A DNA stretch of 64,000 nt from Sinomonas atrocyanea (GTDB lineage Bacteria > Actinomycetota > Actinomycetes > Actinomycetales > Micrococcaceae): the NCBI RefSeq assembly GCF_030811715.1, contig NZ_JAUSRH010000003.1, positions 495,556-559,555 on the forward strand, written 5' to 3'. The notes beneath the pieces are model-generated. The model was not told the origin of the DNA. It saw nothing but the letters and a program-made list of their open reading frames with translations, and searched no databases. Below are positions 17,184 to 25,549 of the stretch, piece after piece; the first letter of the stretch is position 1; the number at the start of each line of letters is the position of its first letter. The translations under genes were made by a program, and so were the position numbers.

Positions 17184-18344
17184 CTAGTCCTCGAGCGGTC
17201 CCAGGAGGTTCGTCGCGACGGTGGAGTGCGCCGACTCGGGATCGGAGGGGTGGTACAGGCCGGCGAGGACGTCCCGGTACAGCCGCTCGAGCTCGTTGCC
17301 GCGGAAGTAGCCGCCGCCCCCGCCCACGCGCATCGCGCCGTCCACCACGGCCTTCGCGGACTGGGTGGCGCGGTGCTTGAGGCCGCTCAAGTGGCGGAAC
17401 CAGGCACTCCCCCGGTCCACGCCGGCGTCCAGGTCCGCGGCGACCGTGTCGATCTGCGGGACGATGCCGTCGACCGCCATGCCGAGCTCGGCGATCTGCC
17501 ACCGGATGTCCGGGTCCTGGGAGTAGGGCCGGCCGCCGCTGCGGTGCGAGCGGCGGCGGTGGGCCGCGGCGACCGCGAGGTCGAGCGCCCGCTCGGCGAT
17601 GCCGGTGTACACCGCCGCGAGGAGCGTCTCGAACACCGCGAAGATGCCGAACACGAGCAGGTCGGGGTGGGGGCCGACCGGCAGCCGGCGCACGATCCGG
17701 TCCGCCGGGGCGACGGCGCCCTCCAGCACGGTGGTGCGCGACTGGCTGGCCCGCATGCCGAGAGTGTCCCAGTCGTCGAGGTGCCGCCAGCCCGGCCGGT
17801 CCCGGCGGATGAAGCCCCATACGAGGGCCGGCTCATCCCCGGTGGTGTCCTTGCCGAAGGTGCCCATGCGGGTCCAGGCGGGCGCGAGGCTCGTGAAGAC
17901 CTTGGTGCCCCTGAAGCTGTAGCCGCCGTCCGGCTGCGGGACGGCCTCGGTCACGGAGTCGAACAGGACCGCGTCGTTGCCGGCCTCGGAGACGCCGAAG
18001 GCGAACACCTCCCCCGCGGCGGCCTCGTCGAGGACGAAGGCGAGGCTCTCGTCGCCCCGGTCGGCCAGCAGCTTGGCCACGCCGGTCCAGACGAGGTGCA
18101 TGTTGACCGCGAGGGCCGTCGCGGGCGCGGCCTGGGCGAGGCGCCGCTGGAGGCGCACGACGTCGGCCATCCCCGCTCCCAGCCCGCCCTCGCCTTCGGG
18201 CACGAACGCCTTCAGGTACCCGGCCGCCACGAGGGCGTCGAGGTCCTCCTGGAAGAACTCGTTGCGCTCGTCGTAGCCGGGCGCGCGCGAACGGATCTCC
18301 TCCAGGAGCGCCTCGGGCAGGACGGCGGCAGGATCGAGTGCCAC
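17184..18344 (-). CDS. Acyl-CoA dehydrogenase family flavoprotein
   Basis: A 386-residue member of the acyl-CoA dehydrogenase fold. The N-terminal helical domain covers about 1-120, the middle beta domain holds FAFGVSEAGNDAVLFDS and the FAD-binding FTSLAPAWTRM region, and the C-terminal helices contain DTLGMRASQSRTTVLEG. No catalytic Glu of the usual EGT or GTNEIQ type is obvious, and GGGGGYFRGNELERLYRDVLAGLYHPSDPE resembles the flavin-dependent monooxygenase/DszC-like branch. It may therefore be an oxidase or monooxygenase rather than a beta-oxidation enzyme. GTG 18344 has a strong ribosome binding site (GAGGAGGGGGA). A 19-base direct repeat lies just upstream. Confidence 0.83.
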   Translation of the reverse strand: MALDPAAVLPEALLEEIRSRAPGYDERNEFFQEDLDALVAAGYLKAFVPEGEGGLGAGMADVVRLQRRLAQAAPATALAVNMHLVWTGVAKLLADRGDESLAFVLDEAAAGEVFAFGVSEAGNDAVLFDSVTEAVPQPDGGYSFRGTKVFTSLAPAWTRMGTFGKDTTGDEPALVWGFIRRDRPGWRHLDDWDTLGMRASQSRTTVLEGAVAPADRIVRRLPVGPHPDLLVFGIFAVFETLLAAVYTGIAERALDLAVAAAHRRRSHRSGGRPYSQDPDIRWQIAELGMAVDGIVPQIDTVAADLDAGVDRGSAWFRHLSGLKHRATQSAKAVVDGAMRVGGGGGYFRGNELERLYRDVLAGLYHPSDPESAHSTVATNLLGPLED

Positions 18345-18423
18345 GCTCCCCCTCCTCTTGTTGTGGGGTCTCTGGCGGGCCGTTGCGGGGTCTCTGGCGG
18401 CCCGTCGAGTGTCAGCGGCCGGG

Positions 18424-19746
18424 TCAGTACGAGGTCAGCAGGCGGCGCAGCACGCGCGCGCCGAACTGGAGCGAGTCCGCGGGGACGCGCTCGTCCACGC
18501 AGTGGAACATGGCCGGGAAGTCCAGATCGCCCGGGAGCCGGAGCGGGGCGAAGCCGTAGCCGGTGATGCCGAGCCTGCTCAGCGACTTGTTGTCGGTGCC
18601 TCCGGAGAGCGTGTACGGCAGCACGACGGCGTCCGGGTCCTCCGCGGCGAGGGCGCCCACCATCGCCTCGACGAGGGGCCCCTCGAACGGGGTCTCGAGG
18701 GAGACGTCCTGGTGGATGTAGCTGAACTCGATGCCGTCGCCGGCCAGTTCCTTGAGCTTGGCCAGGACGAGCTCGTCCTGGCCTGGGAGGGTGCGTGTGT
18801 CCACGCGCGCCTCGGCGGTGCCCGGGATGACGTTGTCCTTGTAGCCGGCCTTGAGGACGGTGGGATTGGACGTGTTCTGGAGGGTGGCGCCGACGAACCG
18901 GGCCACTGTGCCGAGTTCCTTGAGGAGGATCTCGGGGTTCTCCGGATCGAACTCGACCCCGGTGAGCTCGGTGACGCCGTCGAGGAACCACCGCGTGGTG
19001 TCGGTGATCTCGATGGGCCAGGTGTAGTCGCCGATGCGGGACACGGCCCGGGCGAGCCGCGTCACGGCGTTGTCGTCGTTGACTTGGGATCCGTGGCCGG
19101 CGCGGCCGGCAGTCTTGAGGCTCAGCCAGCCCAGACCCTTCTCGGCCGTCTGGAGGAGGTAGGCCCGCTTGCCGCCGATCTGCGCCGAGAAGCCGCCGAC
19201 CTCGCTGATGGCCTCGGTGGCGCCGTCGAACAGCTCGGGCCGGTTGTCGACCGCCCAGCGGGCGCCGTACGCTCCGCCGGCCTCCTCGTCGGCGAACATA
19301 GCGATGACGAGGTCCCGGCGCGGCCGCGTGCCGGTGCGCCGCATCTCGCGGACCACAGACAGGATCATGGCGTCCATGTCCTTCATGTCCACAGCGCCGC
19401 GGCCCCAGATGAGCCCGTCCTTGAGCTCCGCCGCGAACGGGTCGACGCTCCAGTCCTCCTTCTGGGCAGGGACGACATCGAGGTGACCGTGGACCACGAG
19501 GGCGCCGGCCTCGGGGTCGGCGCCCTCGAGGCGCACCACCACATTCGCCCGGCCGGGCGCTGACTCGAACAGCTCCGGCTCGAGCCCGACCTCTGCGAGG
19601 AGGCCGGCGGCGTACTCGGCGGCGGCTCGCTCCCCCGGCCCCGAGCCGTCTCCGAAGTTGGAGGTGTCGAAGCGGATGAGGTCCTGGCAGATGCGCACCA
19701 CCTCGTCCTCGGCGGTGGCCTGGCCCTGGGCGGCATGGTCGGTCAT
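18424..19746 (-). CDS. M20/M28-fold metallopeptidase (ArgE/DapE/carboxypeptidase-like)
   Basis: A 440-residue dizinc hydrolase of peptidase family M20. Metal-site motifs are clear: HGHLDVVP (about 85-92), GRGAVDMKDMDA with the bridging Asp, and ADEEAGGAYGA with the catalytic and metal Glu. A dimerisation domain occupies about 200-320, and the last metal His is in the C-terminal part (AMFHCVDERVP). Substrates in this family are dipeptides, acylated amino acids or carbamates; this one resembles actinobacterial M20 dipeptidases with no assigned substrate. ATG 19746 has GAGGAGGACCC upstream. A TAGGCT hexamer at about 40 nt suggests a short-leader promoter. The acyl-CoA dehydrogenase-like gene lies downstream on the same strand. 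Confidence 0.92.
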   Translation of the reverse strand: MTDHAAQGQATAEDEVVRICQDLIRFDTSNFGDGSGPGERAAAEYAAGLLAEVGLEPELFESAPGRANVVVRLEGADPEAGALVVHGHLDVVPAQKEDWSVDPFAAELKDGLIWGRGAVDMKDMDAMILSVVREMRRTGTRPRRDLVIAMFADEEAGGAYGARWAVDNRPELFDGATEAISEVGGFSAQIGGKRAYLLQTAEKGLGWLSLKTAGRAGHGSQVNDDNAVTRLARAVSRIGDYTWPIEITDTTRWFLDGVTELTGVEFDPENPEILLKELGTVARFVGATLQNTSNPTVLKAGYKDNVIPGTAEARVDTRTLPGQDELVLAKLKELAGDGIEFSYIHQDVSLETPFEGPLVEAMVGALAAEDPDAVVLPYTLSGGTDNKSLSRLGITGYGFAPLRLPGDLDFPAMFHCVDERVPADSLQFGARVLRRLLTSY

Positions 19747-19912
19747 GGGTCCTCCTCAGCGTCTCCGGTGCCTCCAGCCTAGTCCCGCACCCCTGCGGGC
19801 CCTGCCTCCAGCGGCCCGGGCACCGATTTCGGCTTGCGGCCCGGATCGTGTAGAGTCTTTCTCGCTGCCCGGGAGGGAAACGAGTGATCGGTTCGCTTCC
19901 GGAGTGCTGCCT

Positions 19913-19996
19913 GCGCGGGTGGCGGAATGGCAGACGCGCTAGCTTGAGGTGCTAGTGCCCGAATAGGGCGTGGGGGTTCAAGTCCCCCTCCGCGCA
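19913..19996 (+). tRNA. tRNA-Leu (GAG), copy 1
   Basis: The cloverleaf folds cleanly: acceptor GCGCGGG pairs with TCCGCGC, the anticodon stem CTAGC/GCTAG encloses TTGAGGT (anticodon GAG), there is a long variable arm typical of tRNA-Leu, and the T-arm is GGGGG-TTCAAGT-CCCCC. The 3' CCA is not encoded (the discriminator A is followed by CCG). Confidence 0.95.
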
Positions 19997-20001
19997 CCGA
20001 T

Positions 20002-20036
20002 GGAGCCCCGGTCATCTGACCGGGGCTCCTCTTGTC
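20002..20036 (+). terminator. Terminator after tRNA-Leu copy 1
   Basis: GGAGCCCCGGTCA and its perfect reverse complement form a hairpin followed by TCTTGTCT. Confidence 0.85.
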
Positions 20037-20176
20037 TGTCCGGACGTTCCGACCGCCTTCTCGCTGGGCGGCCCGCGCGGCCCCGGTGTGCGCGTAGCAG
20101 GGACCGGGATGGTGTATGGTTATATACCGCTGCCGAGGACGGAAACCGTGGTTTCCCAAGTCTTCGGAGGCTGCCC

Positions 20177-20260
20177 GCGCGGGTGGCGGAATGGCAGACG
20201 CGCTAGCTTGAGGTGCTAGTGCCCGAATAGGGCGTGGGGGTTCAAGTCCCCCTCCGCGCA
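20177..20260 (+). tRNA. tRNA-Leu (GAG), copy 2
   Basis: Identical over all 84 bases to the copy 264 nt upstream, with the same anticodon GAG. CCA is not encoded (the discriminator A is followed by CAG). A TATA-rich stretch (TATGGTTATATACC at about 20114-20127) about 50 nt upstream could hold its own -10 element, so the two copies may be transcribed separately. Confidence 0.95.
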
Positions 20261-20265
20261 CAGAC

Positions 20266-20296
20266 GGAGCCCCGGTCTTCTGACCGGGGCTCCTTT
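20266..20296 (+). terminator. Terminator after tRNA-Leu copy 2
   Basis: A 12-bp perfect stem (20266-20277 with 20282-20293) and TTCT loop, followed by TTT. The stem is almost the same as that of the first copy, so tRNA and terminator were duplicated together. Confidence 0.85.
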
Positions 20297-20350
20297 GCGT
20301 TGCCGATCAGCATTCCCGGGCCAGCCATGCACGGCCCGGGCGCGCAAAGC

Positions 20351-20885
20351 TCACGCGGCCGTGTGGAAGACGTACTCTCCGCCCGGGAACTCGACCCTGT
20401 GGCCCATCAGCTCCCGCGTCCCGGGCAGCGGGGGCGCGGTTGATCTGTACCGGTGCCCGGTCGGAGTGGTGACCGTGACGGCGTGCCGCGACGACGTGGT
20501 CGTGATGGCGGATCGGGGCGTCGCACCAGGGATTCCGGCAGGTCTGGTCCCGGAGGGCGATGAAGTCCTTGAGGCCCGGCGGGAATGCTCGGGACCTCGA
20601 CTCCAGGGGCGTCAGCGACCCTGTGGTCGGCGAAGCATAGATGCGACGGAGCGCCGCGTCCGGCGAGGCGAGGACGAGGTCCCGGGCGATCTGAGCCGGC
20701 AGGACTCCATAGCCCGCGAGCGCGGAGGGTTCCGGGGTGCCGGCGAGCAGGGCAGCATCGGACATCACCAGATTCACGGCGATCCGGAGATCCTCGGCGC
20801 GCCTTTGCCCCGTGATCCGCTCGACGAGCGTATCTGCGTGGCCCAGGTCCCGATGACGGCACCGCTTGGCGACTCCTTCGAACAT
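20351..20885 (-). pseudogene. Decayed HNH endonuclease of the DUF222/13E12 type
   Basis: Remains of an actinobacterial DUF222-HNH endonuclease. The segment GHADTLVERITGQRRAEDLRIAVNLVMSDAALLAG to LKDFIALRDQTCRNPWCDAPIRHHDHVV (described here by its ends) matches the end of the DUF222 domain and the start of the HNH domain. The N-terminal two thirds are absent. Inside the HNH domain the conserved NGQGLCxxCN stretch is deleted with a frame change: the correct ending, reading HAVTVTTPTGHRYRST to EYVFHTAA, continues in another frame to a TGA at 20351-20353. ATG 20885 is the first in-frame start. The intact family has about 400-500 residues. It sits beside the duplicated tRNA genes, a common site for mobile-gene debris. 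Confidence 0.8.
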
Positions 20886-20958
20886 AGTTTCGATTTTATC
20901 GGGCCAGCCCTGTTCCGACCCAGTCCTGTGGAGGACAAGTCGAGCCCCTCGGAACGAA

Positions 20959-20998
20959 CGGCGCCGCCCGCCCCGCCGAAGGGGGACGGGCGGCGCCG
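20959..20998 (-). terminator. Terminator downstream of the MaoC gene
   Basis: CGGCGCCGCCCG (20959-20970) and its exact reverse complement (20987-20998) form a 12-bp stem 57 nt after the MaoC stop codon. Confidence 0.7.
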
Positions 20999-21054
20999 AG
21001 GCGACCACGCGCCGTCGTCCGTCTGACTGGCAGCGTCAGGAGCCAGCCGGCGGC

Positions 21055-21993
21055 TCAGGAGAGCCGCGACACCGACCCGACGAAGTGCCGTCGGCCGGAC
21101 TTCGCGTGCCACCCGACGTAGTCCGAGCGTTCCCAGGCCCCCTCGGCATCCACCGAGTCGGAGATGTTCAGCGCCACCCGCGCGGGCAGGAACACCGGCG
21201 CCTCGAACGCCACGTCCCACACGAACGCGTCGCCCTTCGCGGGCCCCACCTCGGCCAGGGCGCGCGAGGCCGTGTACATCCCGTGGGCGATGGACCGGCG
21301 CATCCCGAGCGCCCGAGCCGAGATCGAGCTCAAGTGGATGGGGTTGAAGTCGCCCGACACGGCCGCGTACTCGCGCCCGGTCTCGGACCCGAGCCGCCAC
21401 AGGGCCGTGGGAAGCGGCGCGCGGAAGTCCTCGCGCGCCCCGTTCGCGAGGGGCTTGTCCACGCCGGGCAGGAACACGCCCTTGGCGAGGTAGGTGGAGA
21501 CCCCGCGCCACACCGGCTCCCCTCCCCCGCCGTGCGCCCCTCCCCGGCGCACCTCGGCCACGACATCGACCTGGGTCCCGGCGCGGTGCCCCGCGAGGTT
21601 CTCGGCCCAGGCCATCACGTCGAGTTCGTCGGCGTAGGAGATCGGCTCCCGGTACTCGATGTGGTTGCGCAGGTGCACCATGCCGAGCAGGGGCAGCGGG
21701 AAGTCCTCGCGCCCCATGAAGCTCATCGCCACCGGGAAGGCCAGCGCGTGCACGTACCCGGCGGGCACCACGTCCCGCGCGGACTCGCCGAGCAGGTGCT
21801 GGTACTCGGTGACCTTGGCGAGGTCCGGACGCACGACGGCGGCGTGGTGCCGGGCGGCGGGCAGCCTCGGGGCGGTCCTGCGCGGCGCCACGAGGGCCCG
21901 GGCTGCCTCGGCCGCGGCCGCGACGTAGAGCTTGGACAGGGACGGCACCTCCGTGAGCTCGACCGTCTCGGTCCCCCGGGCCGGCGCGCTCAC
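21055..21993 (-). CDS. MaoC-type (R)-specific enoyl/3-hydroxyacyl dehydratase (HtdX-like)
   Basis: A 312-residue double hot-dog dehydratase that would hydrate or dehydrate acyl thioesters in fatty-acid metabolism. The C-terminal half carries the hydratase-2 motif YAAVSGDFNPIHLSSISARALG with the catalytic Asp/His pair, then SIAHGMYT. The N-terminal hot-dog (about 60-170) lacks the motif, as in HtdX and related proteins. GTG 21993 is chosen because it overlaps the FabG4-like stop as GTGA, implying coupled translation; the open frame extends a few codons further into that gene. The order MaoC, FabG4, FadA2 matches M. tuberculosis Rv0241c-Rv0243. Confidence 0.9.
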   Translation of the reverse strand: MSAPARGTETVELTEVPSLSKLYVAAAAEAARALVAPRRTAPRLPAARHHAAVVRPDLAKVTEYQHLLGESARDVVPAGYVHALAFPVAMSFMGREDFPLPLLGMVHLRNHIEYREPISYADELDVMAWAENLAGHRAGTQVDVVAEVRRGGAHGGGGEPVWRGVSTYLAKGVFLPGVDKPLANGAREDFRAPLPTALWRLGSETGREYAAVSGDFNPIHLSSISARALGMRRSIAHGMYTASRALAEVGPAKGDAFVWDVAFEAPVFLPARVALNISDSVDAEGAWERSDYVGWHAKSGRRHFVGSVSRLS

Positions 21994-23420
21994 TGGCCCA
22001 CCAGGTTCTGCCCGCACACCCGCAGCACGTTGCCGGAGATGCCCCCGGCCGCGTCGGAGGCCAGGAACGCTATCGCCTCGGCCACGTCCAGGGGCAGCCC
22101 ACCCTGCTGGAGGGAGTTGAGGCGACGGGCCACCTCGCGGGTCGCGAACGGGATCTTGGCCGTCATCTCGGTCTCGATGAACCCTGGGGCGACGGCGTTC
22201 GCGGTCCCACCGGACGCGGCGAGCCGGGCCGCGGTGGACCGGACCATCCCGATGACCCCCGCCTTGGAGGCCGCATAGTTGGTCTGGCCGCGGTTGCCCG
22301 CGATGCCCGAGGTCGACGCGACCGAGACGATGCGGAACCCCTCGCCCAGCCTGCCGGAGCCGAGCAGCGCGTCGTTGATGTGCAGCTGGGCCGCGATGTT
22401 GACGGCGATGACCGAGTCCCAGCGCCCCGCGTCCATGTTCGCCAGCAGCTTGTCCCGGGTGATGCCGGCGTTGTGCACGAGGATGTCGAGGGCGCCGTGC
22501 CGGCCGAGGGCGTGCTCGAGGATCCGCTCGCCCGCCTCGGGCCTGGTGATGTCGAGCTGGAGGGCGGTGCCGCGCACCTCGTTGGCGACCTTCGCGAGGG
22601 AGTCGCCGGCCGCGGGCATGTCCACGACGACGACCTTGGTCCCGTCCCGGGCGAGGGCCCGCGCGATGGCCGCACCGATCCCGCGCGCGGCCCCGGTGAC
22701 TACCGCGACCTTCCCCGCGAGGGGCTTCTCGGGATCGCCAGGCAGCTCGCCCTTGGCGGTGCCGACGGTGAGGAACTGCCCGTCCACGAACGCCGACCGC
22801 CCCGAGAGGAGGAAGCGCAGCGCCCCGAGCGCGCTGGGGGCGTCCGCCTGGACGCCCTCGGCGAGCAGGATCCCGTTGCCAGTCGCCCCGCTGCGCAGCT
22901 CCTTGGCCAGCGAGCGCAGGATGCCGTCCACTCCGGCCCGGGCGGCGGCGAGCGCGGGCTCGTCCGCCGTGGAGGAGCGCCGCGACACCGTCACGACGCG
23001 CGCATTCGGGGCCAGCGAGCGCAGGGCGCGGCCGGCGGCCAGGATGGGCGCGGACAGCTCCTCCGGGCGCGCCACCTCGTCGAGGGCGAGCACGATCCCG
23101 CCGAGCTTCGCCGCCCCTCCCCTTCCGGAGCGGGCCGCCGCGCCAGGCGAGGCGGACGACGACGGCGAGGCACCGGCGTCGTCCGTCCCACCCGCGGCTG
23201 GAGACACTGCGGGATCCCTGAGCACCTCGACGTCCCAGCCCTTCAGCGCGGTCTCGAGGGCGTCTGCCCCCGCACCCGCGCCGATGAGCAGCACGGGCCC
23301 GGGCACGAGCGGCGCGCCGGGCTCGTACCGGCGCAGAGCCACGGGCTGCGGGAGGCCCAACCGCTTGGCGAGGTCCCGGCCCCAGCCGCGCGAGACGAAG
23401 TCGGTGTACTTGTCAGCCAT
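21990..23420 (-). CDS. High-molecular-weight 3-oxoacyl-(ACP/CoA) reductase, FabG4-like
   Basis: A 476-residue SDR with a non-catalytic N-terminal Rossmann-like domain (about 1-220) and a C-terminal reductase domain. The NAD(P)H motif is VVTGAARGIGAAIA (about 243-256), the structural NAG motif reads VHNAGITRDKLLANMD, and the catalytic triad is in SVASTSGIAGNRGQTNYAASKAG. The two-domain layout is that of mycobacterial FabG4 (Rv0242c, 454 residues), an NADH-dependent beta-ketoacyl-CoA reductase. A Ser/Asp/Ala-rich insertion (about 75-100) is extra. ATG 23420 has GGAAGGGGA upstream. It begins 22 nt after the thiolase stop and overlaps the MaoC start. Confidence 0.92.
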   Translation of the reverse strand: MADKYTDFVSRGWGRDLAKRLGLPQPVALRRYEPGAPLVPGPVLLIGAGAGADALETALKGWDVEVLRDPAVSPAAGGTDDAGASPSSSASPGAAARSGRGGAAKLGGIVLALDEVARPEELSAPILAAGRALRSLAPNARVVTVSRRSSTADEPALAAARAGVDGILRSLAKELRSGATGNGILLAEGVQADAPSALGALRFLLSGRSAFVDGQFLTVGTAKGELPGDPEKPLAGKVAVVTGAARGIGAAIARALARDGTKVVVVDMPAAGDSLAKVANEVRGTALQLDITRPEAGERILEHALGRHGALDILVHNAGITRDKLLANMDAGRWDSVIAVNIAAQLHINDALLGSGRLGEGFRIVSVASTSGIAGNRGQTNYAASKAGVIGMVRSTAARLAASGGTANAVAPGFIETEMTAKIPFATREVARRLNSLQQGGLPLDVAEAIAFLASDAAGGISGNVLRVCGQNLVGQ

Positions 23421-23442
23421 GCCTGTTCCCCTTCCCTCGCCC

Positions 23443-24765
23443 TCAGCGTCCCTCGAGGACGGCGACGACGCCCATGCCGCCGGCCGCGCAGACGGAGATG
23501 AGCCCGCGGGCCGGGCGGCCGAGGTCCCCGGCGCGGTTGCGCTCGTGGAGCTGCTTGGCGAGGGTCGCGACGATGCGGCCGCCGGTCGCGGCGAACGGGT
23601 GCCCGGCGGCGAGCGAGGAGCCGTTGACGTTGAGCTTGGCGCGGTCCACCTTGCCGAAGGCGCCGTCGAGGCCGAGGCGCTCGCGGCAGAAGTCGGCGTC
23701 CTCCCACGCGGCGAGCGTCGCGAGCACGGTGCCGGCGAAGGCCTCGTGGATCTCGAAGTAGTCGATGTCCTCGAGGGTCAGGCCGAGGCGGCCGAGCAGG
23801 CGCGGCACCGCGAACACGGGCGCCATGAGGAGTCCGTCCTTGCCGTGCACGAAGTCGACGGCCGCGGCCTCGCCGTCCACGACGTCGGCGAGGATGGGCA
23901 GGTCCCGCTCGGCGGCCCAGTCCTCGGAGGCGAGCAGCACCGTGGAGGCGCCGTCGGTGAGCGGGGTCGAGTTCCCGGCGGTCATGCTGGCCTCGGAGCC
24001 GAGCTGGCGGCCGAAGACCGGCGAGAGCTTGCCGAGCTTCTCCATCGAGGTGTCGGCGCGCAGGTTGGAGTCCTTCGTGAGCCCGCGGTACGGGGTCACG
24101 AGGTCGTCGAAGAAGCCCCGCTCGTACGCCGCGGCGAGGTTGCGGTGGGAGGCGAGCGCGAGCTCGTCCTGGGCCTCGCGGGTGATGTTCCACTGCTTCG
24201 TGGTCAGGGCCTGGTGCTCGCCCATCGACAGGCCGGTGCGGGGCTCGTTGGTGCCCGGCGCCATCGGGGCGAGGTCCTTGGGGCGCAGCTTCGAGGCGGC
24301 CTTGAGCTTCTGCTGCAGGGTCTTGGCGCGGCTGAGCTCGAGGATCGTCTCGCGCAGCCCCTCGCTGACCACGATCGGGGCGTCCGAGGCGGAGTCGACC
24401 CCGCCGGCGATCGCCGAGTCGAGGCGTCCGAGCTTGATCTTGTCGGAGAGCTGGAGGACGGTCTCGAGGCCCGTCGCGCAGGCCTGCTGCACATCGTAGG
24501 CCGGGGTGTCCGGGCGGAGCGCCGAGCCCAGGACGGACTCCCGGGTGAGGTTGAAGTCGCGGCTGTGCTTGAGGACAGCGCCAGCGGCGACCTCGCCGAT
24601 CTGCTCGTCCTGCAGCCCGAACCGGGCCACGAGCCCGTCGATGGCTGCGGTGAGCATGTCCTGGTTGGAGGTGCGGGTATAGGCGCCGTTGGCCCGCGCG
24701 AACGGGATCCGGTTGCCGCCGACGACGACGGCCTTGCGGATGCCGGGAGAGGAAGGGGTGGGCAT
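23443..24765 (-). CDS. Acetyl-CoA acetyltransferase / 3-ketoacyl-CoA thiolase, FadA2-like
   Basis: A 440-residue thiolase. All catalytic elements are present: the nucleophile Cys in QQACATGLETVLQL, NEAFAG-type motif as EIHEAFAGTVLAT, the His in NGSSLAAGHPFAATG, and the second Cys in ISVCAAGGMG near the C-terminus. It probably cleaves or condenses acyl-CoA units in beta-oxidation, together with the reductase and dehydratase downstream. ATG 24765 has GGAGG six bases upstream; the longer frame to 25008 runs into the divergent TetR gene and is not used. The arrangement next to a divergent TetR gene and an acyl-CoA oxidase suggests one regulated fatty-acid unit. Confidence 0.94.
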   Translation of the reverse strand: MPTPSSPGIRKAVVVGGNRIPFARANGAYTRTSNQDMLTAAIDGLVARFGLQDEQIGEVAAGAVLKHSRDFNLTRESVLGSALRPDTPAYDVQQACATGLETVLQLSDKIKLGRLDSAIAGGVDSASDAPIVVSEGLRETILELSRAKTLQQKLKAASKLRPKDLAPMAPGTNEPRTGLSMGEHQALTTKQWNITREAQDELALASHRNLAAAYERGFFDDLVTPYRGLTKDSNLRADTSMEKLGKLSPVFGRQLGSEASMTAGNSTPLTDGASTVLLASEDWAAERDLPILADVVDGEAAAVDFVHGKDGLLMAPVFAVPRLLGRLGLTLEDIDYFEIHEAFAGTVLATLAAWEDADFCRERLGLDGAFGKVDRAKLNVNGSSLAAGHPFAATGGRIVATLAKQLHERNRAGDLGRPARGLISVCAAGGMGVVAVLEGR

Positions 24766-24808
24766 AGCGTCCTCCGGTCGAGAGCTGTGATCTGAATTAC
24801 CGATACCT

Positions 24809-24825
24809 AGCGTACCTGATACGCT
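24809..24825. promoter_or_regulatory. Candidate TetR operator between fadA2-like and tetR genes
   Basis: AGCGTA-CCTGA-TACGCT is a perfect 6-bp dyad with a 5-nt spacer, in the 67-nt gap between divergent genes and just 8 nt before the TetR start. This position would block both promoters, as expected for an autoregulating TetR repressor. Confidence 0.55.
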
Positions 24826-24832
24826 GAGTACC

Positions 24833-25549
24833 GTGAACCAATCCACCGCGAACGACGCCGTCGCGTCGCCGGGCGTCGACGGGCGCACCGCGCGCTGGGC
24901 GAGCCACCGCGAGGAACGCCGCGCCGAGCTGGTCCGCGCCGCCCGCAGGGCCGTGCACCGGCTCGGCCCCGACGTGCCCATGGAAGACATCGCCGCGGCC
25001 GCCGGCACCTCGAAGTCCGTCTTCTACCGGTACTTCCGGGACAAGGCGGGGCTGCAGGCGGCCATGGGCTCCCTCGTCCTGGCCCAGATGCAGGAGCGCA
25101 TCGCAGCCGCGGCCGCCGCCGCGCAGACGCCGTACGAGGGGCTGCGGGCCATGGTCGCCGCCTATCTCGGCATGGCCGCGCGCTCGCCCCACGTGTACGA
25201 GTTCGTCACGCGGGTCCCGGCGGACCCCGACCGCGCCTTCGGCAGCTTCTTCGACGCCGTCGGGTCCATGATCCAGGCCCCCATGGCCCGGTACCTCGGC
25301 CCCGCCGCCTCCGCGACGCTCGACTACTGGCCCCCGGCCGCGATCGGGCTCGTCCGCGCCGCCGGCGAGCGCTGGCTCACCGCCGCGCCGTCGGCCCACA
25401 AGCCCTCTCTCGACGACATGGCAGGCCTGATCACCGACTGGCTCTTCGCGGGGATCGCCGCCCAGGCGACCGGTCCCGTCGGAGGAGCCGCCGGCGCCGA
25501 CCACGGGCCGCGCCCGGCCGCACCCCTTCCACCACAGGAGACACGATGA
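24833..25549 (+). CDS. TetR-family transcriptional regulator
   Basis: A 238-residue TetR protein. The helix-turn-helix is at about 30-70 (ELVRAARRAVHRLGPDVPMEDIAAAAGTSKSVFYRYFRDKAGL by its ends), followed by an alpha-helical ligand domain with AMVAAYLGMAARSPHVYEFV. The C-terminus is a Gly/Ala/Pro-rich tail. It is divergent from the thiolase-reductase-dehydratase operon and overlaps the acyl-CoA oxidase start (ATGA), so it probably senses an acyl-CoA and represses both units. The start is GTG 24833; a perfect dyad lies immediately upstream. Confidence 0.9.
   Translation: MNQSTANDAVASPGVDGRTARWASHREERRAELVRAARRAVHRLGPDVPMEDIAAAAGTSKSVFYRYFRDKAGLQAAMGSLVLAQMQERIAAAAAAAQTPYEGLRAMVAAYLGMAARSPHVYEFVTRVPADPDRAFGSFFDAVGSMIQAPMARYLGPAASATLDYWPPAAIGLVRAAGERWLTAAPSAHKPSLDDMAGLITDWLFAGIAAQATGPVGGAAGADHGPRPAAPLPPQETR

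Noticed and set aside
19913..20885. Integrated element using tRNA-Leu as attachment site
   Set aside because: No integrase gene and no direct repeat of a tRNA 3' end beyond the second full tRNA; only one gene fragment lies nearby.
20307..21008. Intact 233-residue HNH protein
   Set aside because: The frame ends in a non-homologous Arg-rich tail after the deletion, and the family's catalytic segment and N-terminal domain are missing, so it is listed as a pseudogene.
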